From the NCBI GenBank assembly GCA_025355255.1, contig JANYAA010000360.1:1-11401 (forward strand): DNA of 11,401 nt, written 5' to 3'. Shown here one piece after another: positions 1 to 7,484 of this stretch (the first letter of the stretch is position 1; each line of letters begins with the position of its first letter). The translations under genes were made by a program, and so were the position numbers. The notes beneath the pieces were generated by a model. The model did no database searches, was not told where the DNA came from, and was given only the letters and a program-made list of their open reading frames with translations. Source of the DNA: Chloroflexota bacterium. GTDB lineage: Bacteria; Chloroflexota; Limnocylindria; Limnocylindrales; CSP1-4.

Positions 1-2542
1 GCTGGACGATCCCTTGCACCGTCGCCAAGCCCATGCCCGTGCCGTGGCCGGGGCCTTTGGTGGTGTAGAACGGCTCGAAGATGCGCCCGAGCACTTCGGC
101 TGGCATACCGACCCCGGTGTCGCTGACGGTCAAGCGGACCCACGCGGGCTCCTCGCCTCGCGGCGCGACGTTGCGCGTCTCGATTGTCAGGCGCCCGCCG
201 TCAGGCATCGCGTCGCGGGCGTTGACCGCGAGGTTGACGATGACCTGCTCCAGTCGGCCCCCGTCTGCACGCACGCGCCCAAGCCCTGCTTCATGCACGG
301 AGACAAGGGCGATGTGCTCGCCGATCAGGCTGCGCAGCATCGGCACAAGGGCATCAATCACGATCGCTGGGTCCAGCACGTCAGGGTCGAGCGCCTGGCT
401 TCTGCTGAAGGCGAGCAGCTGACTGGTCAGGTCAGATGCCCTGACCGCTGCGCGCATGACCTCGTCCATGTCGGCCCGAACCGCGCTGCCCGCCGGCAGG
501 GCGCCCTGGACGAGCTCCCCGTACCCTCGAATGGCCGCGAGGTAGTTGTTGAAGTCGTGGGCGACGCCGCCGGCCAGCTGGCCGATGGCCTCCACGCGCT
601 GCGCCTGCCGCAGCTGTGACTCCAGCTCGCGTTCAGCGCTGGCATCGCGCTTCACGGCGACATACGAGGTGACCGCGCCGCTGCTGTCGAATATCGGGGA
701 GATGGACACCTCCTCCATGAACAGGCTGCCGTCCTTGCGGCGGTTGACGAGCTCCCCGCGCCACGTCTCGCCGGCCGTGAGCTGGGCCCACATCCCGGTG
801 TAGAACGGCTTGGGCTGGACGCCGCTCTTGAGGATCCGAGGGTTCCGGCCACGGACCTCGTCAAACGAGTAGCCTGTGACGCGCTCGAATGCTGGGTTCA
901 CGTAGACGATGTTGGCGTCGCGGTCGGTGATCACGACCGACTCGCTTGTGTGGCTGATGGCTGTGGCGAGACGGGCGAGTTCGGATCGGGCCGCGTGCTC
1001 GTGGCTCATATCCAGCGCAAGCGCGGTGATGAGATCCGGTTCGCCCGGGATCGTCGCGCGGATCACCAATGCAGGAACCGTGGTCCCGTCTGGCCGCAGG
1101 TAGCGCTTCTCTTGCGGCTGGCCTGGCTCATCGCCCAGGTCTGCCAGGGCGGCATCGCCCTCGGCGAGAGTGTCGGGAGTGGTCATCGCGCGCCAATCAA
1201 CCTCCCCGCGCTCAAGCTCAGCGCGCGTCCGGCCAAGCAGATTGAGGTAGTAGTCGTTGGCCTCCAGCAAGAGACCGGTCCGGCGCGCCACTGCCACGCC
1301 GATGATGCCCGCGTCAAACACGCGGCGCAGCCGGGCGTTCGCCCCAAGCAGTTCGACCTGGGCGCGCTTCTGCTCCGTCACATCACGGCCGATAAACGCA
1401 AACCCCTCCTCGAACGGGAACAGCGACAGGTCCGTCCACAGGTCGCGACCCCCAACCTCCGCGTGATGCTCCAATCGCACGTGCTCGTGGCGGACCGCTG
1501 CCGCCACAGCCGCGTCGTACAGGGTTGCTACCCATGGCCATGTTTCGAACATGTGGGGCGGGTCCGCGGCGTCAATCCGCGCGCCGTCGAGGTAGCGTTC
1601 CCGCATCACGCGGTTGGCCGCCACGAGGAGCGCATCCACGAAGCGGCCATCCTCGCCAAACACCGGTGTGCAGATGCCGATGGCTTCTGGGTTCTCCTCG
1701 AAGATCGCCCCGAGGCGGGCTTCGTTGACGCGCAGCCGCTCTGCAGCCGCGCGGCGTGACGTTGCGTCAGCGATGAGGCCCAGCACGCCGTAGGCGCGGC
1801 CCGTGCTCGCCGAGGTGCGGCGTCCTCGGTCATCCACCCACATCCACGTGCCATCGGCTCGCCGTACCCGGTACTCGAGGTACCAGGCGTCTGGCTGGTT
1901 GGGGCTCGTCCAGATAGCCCGGCAGCGCGCGATGTCGTCGGGGTGCACGAGCCGGTCCCACGCTTCAAAGTCGGCAATGTCGGACGGGGCGTACCCGAGC
2001 ATCGTCGTAACCTGCCCGCTCAGCTGGAGCGGCGTATCAACGCCCGAGCGGTACGCCACGATGGCGTCCACGCCTGCCAGCACATGGCGCAGGTGCTCCT
2101 CTGCGGCACGCCTGTCGGTCACATCCTCGCCGATTGCAGCGACGCCCTCCGCGTGTCCGCTGGCGTCCCGCAGCATCGTGTTGCTCCAGGCGATCATCCG
2201 ACGCTGGCCCGTCCTCGTCTGGACCTCATTCTCGTGATGGGTGGGGATCTCACCTGTCCCGATCGCGCCCGCGAATATGTCGCGTACAGGCCCGGCGATC
2301 TCCTCCGGGAGCGCCGCCTCGAACCACTCGCGGCCGAGCAGCTCATGGCGCGTCCAGCCCAGTAGGCGCAGGGTGAAATCGTTGACAAACACCACGCGGC
2401 CCAGCGTGTCCAGGACAACGCCCAACAGCGCCATCGTCTCAAGCGTGGCGCGCAGCTGGCGGTCAAGGTCCGGGACGGTGTCGATGCCGGCATGGGACAT
2501 TGGCGCGTCCGGCAAGGGGGCGGGTCGTGGGGGCGTAGGCAT
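1..2542 (-). CDS. Cytoplasmic multi-PAS sensor histidine kinase, 3' end beyond the left edge
   Basis: A histidine kinase that would sense a cytoplasmic signal through PAS domains and autophosphorylate on histidine. The minus frame is open to base 1 and gives 847 residues from the ATG at 2542. Five PAS-type modules lie at about 35-140, 152-265, 273-390, 400-515 and 525-640; the last has the NPRILKSG...RKDGS pattern of redox/oxygen-type PAS domains. The HisKA H-box GGVAHDFNNYL follows (His662), then the N-box NLAVNARDAM, G1 DTGVGM, FEPFYTTK and G2 GHGTGMGLA, where the window ends. No membrane segment or signal peptide is seen. This H-box type often carries a C-terminal receiver domain, which would lie outside the window. 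A second in-frame ATG at 2500 would drop a Pro-rich 14-residue start; neither has a strong ribosome-binding site. It shares the strand with the upstream ligase genes but is separated by about 190 bp, so it is probably its own unit. Confidence 0.93.
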   Translation of the reverse strand, partial: MPTPPRPAPLPDAPMSHAGIDTVPDLDRQLRATLETMALLGVVLDTLGRVVFVNDFTLRLLGWTRHELLGREWFEAALPEEIAGPVRDIFAGAIGTGEIPTHHENEVQTRTGQRRMIAWSNTMLRDASGHAEGVAAIGEDVTDRRAAEEHLRHVLAGVDAIVAYRSGVDTPLQLSGQVTTMLGYAPSDIADFEAWDRLVHPDDIARCRAIWTSPNQPDAWYLEYRVRRADGTWMWVDDRGRRTSASTGRAYGVLGLIADATSRRAAAERLRVNEARLGAIFEENPEAIGICTPVFGEDGRFVDALLVAANRVMRERYLDGARIDAADPPHMFETWPWVATLYDAAVAAAVRHEHVRLEHHAEVGGRDLWTDLSLFPFEEGFAFIGRDVTEQKRAQVELLGANARLRRVFDAGIIGVAVARRTGLLLEANDYYLNLLGRTRAELERGEVDWRAMTTPDTLAEGDAALADLGDEPGQPQEKRYLRPDGTTVPALVIRATIPGEPDLITALALDMSHEHAARSELARLATAISHTSESVVITDRDANIVYVNPAFERVTGYSFDEVRGRNPRILKSGVQPKPFYTGMWAQLTAGETWRGELVNRRKDGSLFMEEVSISPIFDSSGAVTSYVAVKRDASAERELESQLRQAQRVEAIGQLAGGVAHDFNNYLAAIRGYGELVQGALPAGSAVRADMDEVMRAAVRASDLTSQLLAFSRSQALDPDVLDPAIVIDALVPMLRSLIGEHIALVSVHEAGLGRVRADGGRLEQVIVNLAVNARDAMPDGGRLTIETRNVAPRGEEPAWVRLTVSDTGVGMPAEVLGRIFEPFYTTKGPGHGTGMGLATVQGIVQ

Positions 2543-2733
2543 GACTCGCGGTCGTCCTGGCTGGGTGGGCTGGCAGGGGCGCACGCCTCGTGGGAAGTAT
2601 GGCCTCTGACAGCCCGACGCGCTAAGGCGTGCTGCCACACGAACACCGCAGTTGTCGGCTGGGCGACCGGCCCTCTCTGTTCCGCGGATGGCTCTGGCGC
2701 CGACCACCTTGCGGCACACTCCTCGCACGCGGA

Positions 2734-4197
2734 TCAGGCCGGCGGACGCTTAGCCTGCTTGGCGGCCGAGCCGGGTGCCGCGCACCACGCAGCGAGGACG
2801 CGCGTTGCGGCATCGGCTGTGGCCACCACCGGGATCCCCTGCGCGGTCAGCGCATCGGCAAAGGGGGCGTACAGCGGTCCGGCGTCCACCACGCACACCC
2901 AGGGCTTTGTGGTCTCGGCCCACAGGCGGCCCAGCTCAGCGGCCACAGCATTCGGGGCGGCGAGGTCTTCGGCATAGGCGCCGGCTGCCGGAAGCGTGTC
3001 CAGCCGGTCCGTCATGGGCACCAGCCCAAGGATGGCGGCATCAGTCTCGTCGGCCTGCAGCAGCGTGCGGGCGACAGCGGCCGTCATGGCGGCGTTTGCG
3101 ATAGGCGTGGTGTCCAGGGGGTTGTGGACATCCACCACGCTGTCGATACCTGCGCTCGTGAAGATTGCGGCAAGGTGGGCCGCCGTGTCTTCGCCAAACG
3201 GGACGAGATCTAGCGGCGCGGCGTGGTCTGCGATGGTGACGCACTCGGAGCCTGCATTGCTGGCAGCCGTCAGACGCCGGCCCGTCGCGGGCCGTCTGTC
3301 CAGCATCGCGAAGACGCGTACAAGGTCGTCAAAGTCAGCCGGGGTGTCGGCGAGGATGACGCCCGCGGCCCTCGCCAGCTCTCGGCCCACCACCGCGTCC
3401 CCGGCGATCGCAGCCGTGTGACCCGCCGATGCGCTGGCGCCGGCGGTGGTCCGCCCGGCCCGGTACAGGACCACACGGCGCCCGGAGGCGGTGATCTTCG
3501 CGGCCGCCTCGAGGAAGCGCAGCCCGTCCAGACGCGCAAACCCCTCCACGTACACGCCAAATACGCGGACTCTCTTGTCGGCCTCGCCCAGATACGCCAG
3601 CAGATCGCCCGCCGTGATGTCCATCTGGTTGCCGATGGTCACGACGTAGCGTGGATCCAGCGGGGCCAGCCGTGAGAGGCGCGTGATCGCGAAGGCGCCG
3701 CTCCCTGTGATGAGCGCGATGGGGGCTCGCCGGCTGCCGGTCGGCAGCTTGTAGCGGGGGATGAATAGCGTGTCGTACCCGCCCGGGCGGCTGCGGACGC
3801 CGAGGCAGTTGCCGCCCACGACCACCGGCCCGCCTGATGGCGTGGCGCGGCTGGCAGCCAGCGCCTCGCGCATGCGGCTGCTGAGCGCCTCGCCGCCGTG
3901 CTTCTCCTCCAGGCCGCCGGGGATGACGATGATGGACTCCGCGAGGTCCCGCTCCACCGTCTCGGTGACGAACCCGGGGGTGGCGGCCGCCGGGAGCGCC
4001 ACCACCATCAGGTCTACCTTGCCCGGGAGCGAGGCGAGGTCGGGCACACACCGCACGCCGTCCAGCGACGCTGTGCCGGGCTTGATGACGGTGATGCGGT
4101 GGGGGCTGAACCCGTCCGCCAGCACGTTGCGCAGGATGGCGTGGCCGGGGTTGTCGCCGGACGAGACGCCCACGATGCCGATGGAGCGCGGCGCCAA
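2734..4197 (-). CDS. NDP-forming acyl-CoA synthetase, CoA-binding/ligase (alpha-type) part
   Basis: Alpha-type half of an ADP(NDP)-forming acetyl/acyl-CoA synthetase (acyl-CoA + ADP + Pi to or from acid + CoA + ATP). The 487 residues contain an N-terminal CoA-binding Rossmann domain (LAPRSIGIVGVSS, 1-125), a GGNCLG motif near 128-133, the succinyl-CoA-ligase-like segment TIGNQMDITAGDLLAYL (187-203), and the phosphohistidine loop SAGHTAAIAG with His260 as the expected catalytic residue. A second ligase-like domain fills the C-terminus. The only start near the domain edge is a TTG at 4197, and the frame stays open upstream, reading LGRLLAPRSIG. That looks like the middle of a protein, not a start. 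The ATP-grasp half lies directly upstream in another frame, so this is probably the C-terminal part of one frameshifted beta-alpha fusion. The substrate cannot be read from sequence. Confidence 0.88.
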   Translation of the reverse strand: MAPRSIGIVGVSSGDNPGHAILRNVLADGFSPHRITVIKPGTASLDGVRCVPDLASLPGKVDLMVVALPAAATPGFVTETVERDLAESIIVIPGGLEEKHGGEALSSRMREALAASRATPSGGPVVVGGNCLGVRSRPGGYDTLFIPRYKLPTGSRRAPIALITGSGAFAITRLSRLAPLDPRYVVTIGNQMDITAGDLLAYLGEADKRVRVFGVYVEGFARLDGLRFLEAAAKITASGRRVVLYRAGRTTAGASASAGHTAAIAGDAVVGRELARAAGVILADTPADFDDLVRVFAMLDRRPATGRRLTAASNAGSECVTIADHAAPLDLVPFGEDTAAHLAAIFTSAGIDSVVDVHNPLDTTPIANAAMTAAVARTLLQADETDAAILGLVPMTDRLDTLPAAGAYAEDLAAPNAVAAELGRLWAETTKPWVCVVDAGPLYAPFADALTAQGIPVVATADAATRVLAAWCAAPGSAAKQAKRPPA

Positions 4198-5075
4198 GAG
4201 CCTGCCGAGCTTGCGAAGGGGTCGCGGCGGCCGGACGGGGAGTGGCCGGTTCCCAAGTTTATCAGGACGTCGAGTGCCACGAGACGCCCGTCGCCGGTGA
4301 TTGCGAGCGGGTTGATCTCCAGCTCGATGAGGTCGTCCGGGACAAGCGGCGCAAGGGCCAGCAGCCGCCGCACGGCGTCTGACACCGCGGCGAGGGGCAC
4401 GCGCGCGGCCCTGCTCCGCAGCGGCGTGGCGGCGAGGCGCACGCCGGTTGCGCGAACCAGGTGCTCGCCGAGACCGCCCGAGCGTGCCAGACCCGCGGCC
4501 AGCACCGCCGATCCGGACGCCACCGCAATCTCGCGTCCCGGTCGCAGGTCCCCTGAGAGCGGTTCCGCATAGATCCCGCCCAGACCCACGGCCGCCACGG
4601 GGCCCATGTCGTCGGTCCAGCGCAATGCAAGCAGCAGTTCGCCGCCCGGGTCCCGATCGTGCGCCACGAGTTCCGCGATTGAGAAGCCCTCGGCCAGCTC
4701 GCCCAAGCGCTCATGCATCGCGCTGATCACGGCCCTGACGGCTGCGGGCTCGCGCGCCGCCACGGCTACCGCACCCGCCTCGGTCTTGTGCGCGAGCTTG
4801 CTGGACACCACCTTGACGATGACGGCCGCGCCCGGCAGCGACGCCAGCAGCGCGTCGTCCACGTCCGCGGCGCGAGCGGCGTACACCACCGCGGGGACAG
4901 CGATGCCGCAGGCGGAGAGGATGGCGCGGCCTTCAGGCTCCATCAGGGCGGAGCGTCCGGCGGCGCGGGCGGCCCCGAGGATTCCTCGAATGGCGCCAAG
5001 GTCCGGCGGGGGCTGGCGAGAGGTCACCCGCACAGGTTGCGCCACCGGAGGCCGCCGTGCAGCCCCGGAATGCAT
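4014..5075 (-). CDS. NDP-forming acyl-CoA synthetase, ATP-grasp (beta-type) part, probably frameshifted at its end
   Basis: Nucleotide-binding half of an NDP-forming acyl-CoA synthetase; it would transfer phosphate between ATP and the catalytic His of the CoA-binding half. An ATP-grasp_5-type domain spans about residues 35-275: the helix EGRAILSACGIAVP, ATP-binding lysine in VIVKVVSSKLAHKTEAGA (Lys88, HKT 96-98), GPVAAVGLGGIYAEPL (158-173), and the metal/nucleotide motif ELEINPLAI (251-259). Recognisable homology ends near residue 275 (about base 4250). The last 75 or so residues are a Ser/Arg/Pro-rich shadow of the neighbouring CoA-binding domain, so the stop at 4014 is probably not the natural end. 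The ATG overlaps the stop of the upstream glycohydrolase gene by one base (TGATG), implying translational coupling. Domain order is beta then alpha, the reverse of the common fused form. Confidence 0.85.
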   Translation of the reverse strand: MHSGAARRPPVAQPVRVTSRQPPPDLGAIRGILGAARAAGRSALMEPEGRAILSACGIAVPAVVYAARAADVDDALLASLPGAAVIVKVVSSKLAHKTEAGAVAVAAREPAAVRAVISAMHERLGELAEGFSIAELVAHDRDPGGELLLALRWTDDMGPVAAVGLGGIYAEPLSGDLRPGREIAVASGSAVLAAGLARSGGLGEHLVRATGVRLAATPLRSRAARVPLAAVSDAVRRLLALAPLVPDDLIELEINPLAITGDGRLVALDVLINLGTGHSPSGRRDPFASSAGSWRRAPSASWASRPATTPATPSCATCWRTGSAPTASPSSSPAQRRWTACGVCPTSPRSRAR

Positions 5076-6589
5076 CAGCCTATCGGCGGCCAGGCTCGTA
5101 CCACCGCCTGCTGGTGGCGCTCCTGGATCGAGTTGTGTCGGCCGGCCTGCGTGCGGCGGATCGCCTCATCGAAGTCAAGGCCGATCTCCCGGTATAGGCA
5201 GGCCGCCGACATGCCGGACCGATCGATGCCGCCGCGGCACGCGATGACGATGAACTGACCCGCGCGCACGCGCTCGACGAGACCGCGAATGGCCTCCCGA
5301 TAGGCGAGCGGATCCCCGGGCACGTGCGTGTCCGTGATTGGGAACCGGATGAGCTCCGGGCCATCGGCAGCCATGACGGCCGGCAGCTCGGACACCTGGC
5401 ACTGAGCCAACTCCTCGTCCTCGTTGAGCAGGAGCAGCGCGTCAACGCCAAGCTCCCGCAGACGGGCAAGGTCGAGATCGAGATCGCGCCAGTGGTCGCC
5501 CGTGTAGCCCCAGCATTTCTTGCCGGGCAGGAACGTGATCCCGACCCGACCGGTGCCCTCCACCGAGGTCCCATTCAGGTTCAGCTCGTCCACGCGGAGC
5601 GGACTGCCCGTTGACGTGCGGGCATCGGTCTTCTTCGCCACAAGCCGATCCACAAGCGGCTGGGCGATCTCGTGGCCGCGCATCCCGCGCCGCCACTCCA
5701 GAGGGATGGACTCCCAGCCCCAGCGGGCACCCGCCAGCCCGCCCGCGATTGCGGCCGTGGTGTCGGTGTCGCCGCCGTACGCGATGGCGCGGCGGATGGT
5801 GTCGGCGTAGTCGGCAGCGCCGGCAAACGCGTCCCACGCTGACCAGAACGAATCGAGCACGAAGCCGCGGCCACTCCGCGACGTCCACGTTCGAAGCTCC
5901 TCAAACGCCGCGGCGTGGTGCTCGAGCTCCGGCGTGTCGCCGCAGGCGAGCGGATACTCCGCGAGCGCCCAGGCGAGGGCGTCGTCCGGTGACTGGCCCC
6001 GGAGCAGCGCCGTGACCGCGAGGCAGTACACCGCGCATGTCACTTGGCAGCGAGGATGCCCGTGCGTGACCCGGGATGCGAGGTGGGCGCGCTCGACCAG
6101 CCGGGCAGGGCGGATGTCCGGGCCGAGGAGGGCCACCGGCAGGATCCGCATCAGCGAGCCGTTGCCGCAGCTGCGTTCGCCAGTTGGTCCGGCGTCAAGC
6201 GCAGGCACCCGGCTCTGGAGGGCGGCCATTGCCTCCCAGGTTGTGGTGCCGACGTCGAACAGCTTGGCGCCGGGCGCATAGGTGCCTTTGCGATACCAGG
6301 ACAGCGAACGCTTGCCCTGATCCTCGGGGTTGAACCTGGCCTTGAGCAGCGAGTCGAGCAGCGCCAGCATGAGCGCGCCGTCGTCGCTCCAGGTTCCGGC
6401 TGGCTGGTGGTGCGAGCCCGTGTGGCCGAAGACGACGTCCTCGGCGCGCATGGGCGGCCCGAACTCATACGGCACGCCCGTGGCGTCACCGACGAGGTGA
6501 CCCCAGACGGCGCCGGCGAGGCGGGAGGCAAGGGTGATGTTGTTGTGGACGGCGGGTTGGTTGTTGGTTTGGTTGTTGTGGGCGGTCAT
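5075..6589 (-). CDS. ADP-ribosylglycohydrolase fused to a CDKN3-like dual-specificity phosphatase domain
   Basis: A 504-residue two-domain protein. Residues about 18-320 are an ADP-ribosylglycohydrolase (DraG/ARH family), which removes ADP-ribose from protein side chains or small acceptors using two Mg2+ ions. The metal-binding motifs are intact: GTWSDDGAL (Asp69, Asp70), GNGSLMRI (142-149) and GGDTDTTAAIAGGLAGA (272-288). Residues about 350-495 match a CDKN3-type protein tyrosine/dual-specificity phosphatase: LPGKK, a DLDLARLRELGVDALL helix, FPITDTHVP with a candidate general acid Asp near 420, and the P-loop ACRGGIDRSG (Cys451, Arg457). The usual HC before the loop is AC here. The N-terminus has an odd Asn-rich, lower-GC stretch (NNQTNNQPAVHNN). 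AAAGGGGGACGCC precedes the ATG as ribosome-binding site. It lies 24 bp after the regulator gene and overlaps the ligase gene, so all appear to be one operon. Confidence 0.93.
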   Translation of the reverse strand: MTAHNNQTNNQPAVHNNITLASRLAGAVWGHLVGDATGVPYEFGPPMRAEDVVFGHTGSHHQPAGTWSDDGALMLALLDSLLKARFNPEDQGKRSLSWYRKGTYAPGAKLFDVGTTTWEAMAALQSRVPALDAGPTGERSCGNGSLMRILPVALLGPDIRPARLVERAHLASRVTHGHPRCQVTCAVYCLAVTALLRGQSPDDALAWALAEYPLACGDTPELEHHAAAFEELRTWTSRSGRGFVLDSFWSAWDAFAGAADYADTIRRAIAYGGDTDTTAAIAGGLAGARWGWESIPLEWRRGMRGHEIAQPLVDRLVAKKTDARTSTGSPLRVDELNLNGTSVEGTGRVGITFLPGKKCWGYTGDHWRDLDLDLARLRELGVDALLLLNEDEELAQCQVSELPAVMAADGPELIRFPITDTHVPGDPLAYREAIRGLVERVRAGQFIVIACRGGIDRSGMSAACLYREIGLDFDEAIRRTQAGRHNSIQERHQQAVVRAWPPIG

Positions 6590-6613
6590 GGCGTCCCCCT
6601 TTCGACTAGCGGG

Positions 6614-7363
6614 TTATGGGCGCCGCCCGGCGGTGTTGCCAGGGGCGAAGCGGTAGAGCTCGGGCGGGCGATGGCCCAGCCCTGTTTCGAATTGGCCGGT
6701 TGCCTCCACGAGACCCCGGTCAAGCACGGTGCGGCGGAAGCTGTCCTTGTTGAGCGGCCGGCCGAGGATGGCCTCGTGGACCCGGCGCAGCGCCGCGAGC
6801 GAGAACGTCTCGGGCAGCAGCTCGAAGCCGATGGGCGCGTACCCGAGCTTGCCGCGAATGCGGTCAACAGCCACGGCGAGGATTTGCGCGTGGTCAAACG
6901 CCAGCAGGAGAGGCTGGCCAGCACCGTCGCGCGCCTGGACGCTGTGCACGTGGCCGTTGGCGCCAATGACGAGTGCGGCGAGCACCCGGTCCCTGTCACC
7001 CCCGGTGGCCGCCACGGCCTCCAAAGGCGTCGGCTCCACGAGCGCGTAGTACGAGATGGAGAGGACGCGGATTCGCGGATCGCGCCCCGGCGCCCCAAAC
7101 GTGTAGAGCTGCTCTGTGAAGACGTTGTCGATGCCGGCCTTGGCCGATAGGGCGCGGGCCGCGGCTTCGTCGGGCGACTCGTCGAACTTGAGGAAGGTGC
7201 CCGGCAAGGCCCAGAGACCCTGTTGCGGGTGACTGGTCCGGCGGACAAGCAGCGTCTTGAGAGTGTCGTCGGCAACGGTAAGCAGCACCACGTCCACAGC
7301 CACGGACGGGCGGGGATAGCGGCTGGCGTCGTAGGTGGCGAGAAAGGCCTGCTCGTCGTCCAT
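6614..7363 (-). CDS. NrtR-like Nudix-domain transcriptional regulator
   Basis: A 249-residue protein with a Nudix fold at residues about 18-150 and a winged-helix domain at about 160-240 (AVDRIRGKLGY...LPETFSLAALRRVHEAILGRPLNKDSFRRTVLDRGLVE), the layout of NrtR, a regulator of NAD metabolism that uses ADP-ribose as effector in characterised members. The Nudix box (residues 55-78) is degenerate: where enzymes read RELxEExG, this reads RALSAKAGI, so the catalytic glutamates are missing and it is probably a sensor, not a hydrolase. The ATG at 7363 is chosen because of the excellent ribosome-binding site AAGGAGGTAGCC. A longer frame from 7423 would start inside the promoter palindrome. It is the first gene of the minus operon and probably regulates its own promoter. 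The target regulon cannot be read from the window; no NAD biosynthesis gene is present. Confidence 0.9.
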   Translation of the reverse strand: MDDEQAFLATYDASRYPRPSVAVDVVLLTVADDTLKTLLVRRTSHPQQGLWALPGTFLKFDESPDEAAARALSAKAGIDNVFTEQLYTFGAPGRDPRIRVLSISYYALVEPTPLEAVAATGGDRDRVLAALVIGANGHVHSVQARDGAGQPLLLAFDHAQILAVAVDRIRGKLGYAPIGFELLPETFSLAALRRVHEAILGRPLNKDSFRRTVLDRGLVEATGQFETGLGHRPPELYRFAPGNTAGRRP

Positions 7364-7400
7364 GGCTACCTCCTTCGGCCGTCCGGCCTGCTGTGCCATT

Positions 7401-7424
7401 AGATGCATACCACATTTATGCATA
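7401..7424. promoter_or_regulatory. Candidate operator: paired ATGCAT palindromes
   Basis: ATGCAT occurs at 7403-7408 and 7418-7423, 15 bp apart centre to centre. The second lies inside a perfect 10-bp palindrome TTATGCATAA (7416-7425). Together they cover the -10 and start point of the minus promoter. The AT-rich island stands out in GC-rich DNA. Binding by the adjacent NrtR-like protein is the natural guess; I could not match it to a known NrtR consensus. Confidence 0.5.
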
Positions 7425-7442
7425 ACGCAGCTAACTTGTCAA
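7415..7442 (-). promoter_or_regulatory. Promoter of the nrtR-like/glycohydrolase/ligase operon
   Basis: Read on the minus strand: a consensus -35 TTGACA (7442-7437), a 16-bp spacer, then CATAAA (7420-7415) as -10, matching 4 of 6 positions. Transcription would start near 7407, giving a leader of about 45 nt before the ATG at 7363. The -10 is embedded in the palindrome TTATGCATAA, so a bound repressor would block polymerase. Confidence 0.6.
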
Positions 7443-7464
7443 GTAGGGGCAGATCGACTAGAAT
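7436..7464 (+). promoter_or_regulatory. Divergent promoter of the deacetylase operon
   Basis: TTGTCA (7436-7441), exactly 17 bp, then TAGAAT (7459-7464): each hexamer matches the sigma-70 type consensus at 5 of 6 positions. The start would be near 7471, giving a leader of about 200 nt. Its -35 box overlaps the -35 of the minus-strand promoter by five bases on the opposite strand, so the two promoters cannot easily be occupied together. Confidence 0.65.
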
Positions 7465-7484
7465 TCGGGTGTCGCGAGAGCGAT

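Noticed and set aside
950..1759. Long plus-strand frame opposite the kinase
   Set aside because: Antisense shadow of the GC-rich kinase frame, with no motif or ribosome-binding site.
2194..2646. 150-codon minus-strand frame over the kinase start
   Set aside because: It is another frame of the PAS1-coding region; the kinase frame has PAS homology there.
2543..2733. Possible terminator or promoter between the ligase and kinase genes
   Set aside because: Only 4-bp stems and no recognisable -35/-10 pair could be found by eye.
7364..7423. A longer start for the NrtR-like gene at 7423
   Set aside because: That ATG lies inside the ATGCAT palindrome and upstream of the predicted transcription start; the ATG at 7363 has a near-perfect ribosome-binding site.
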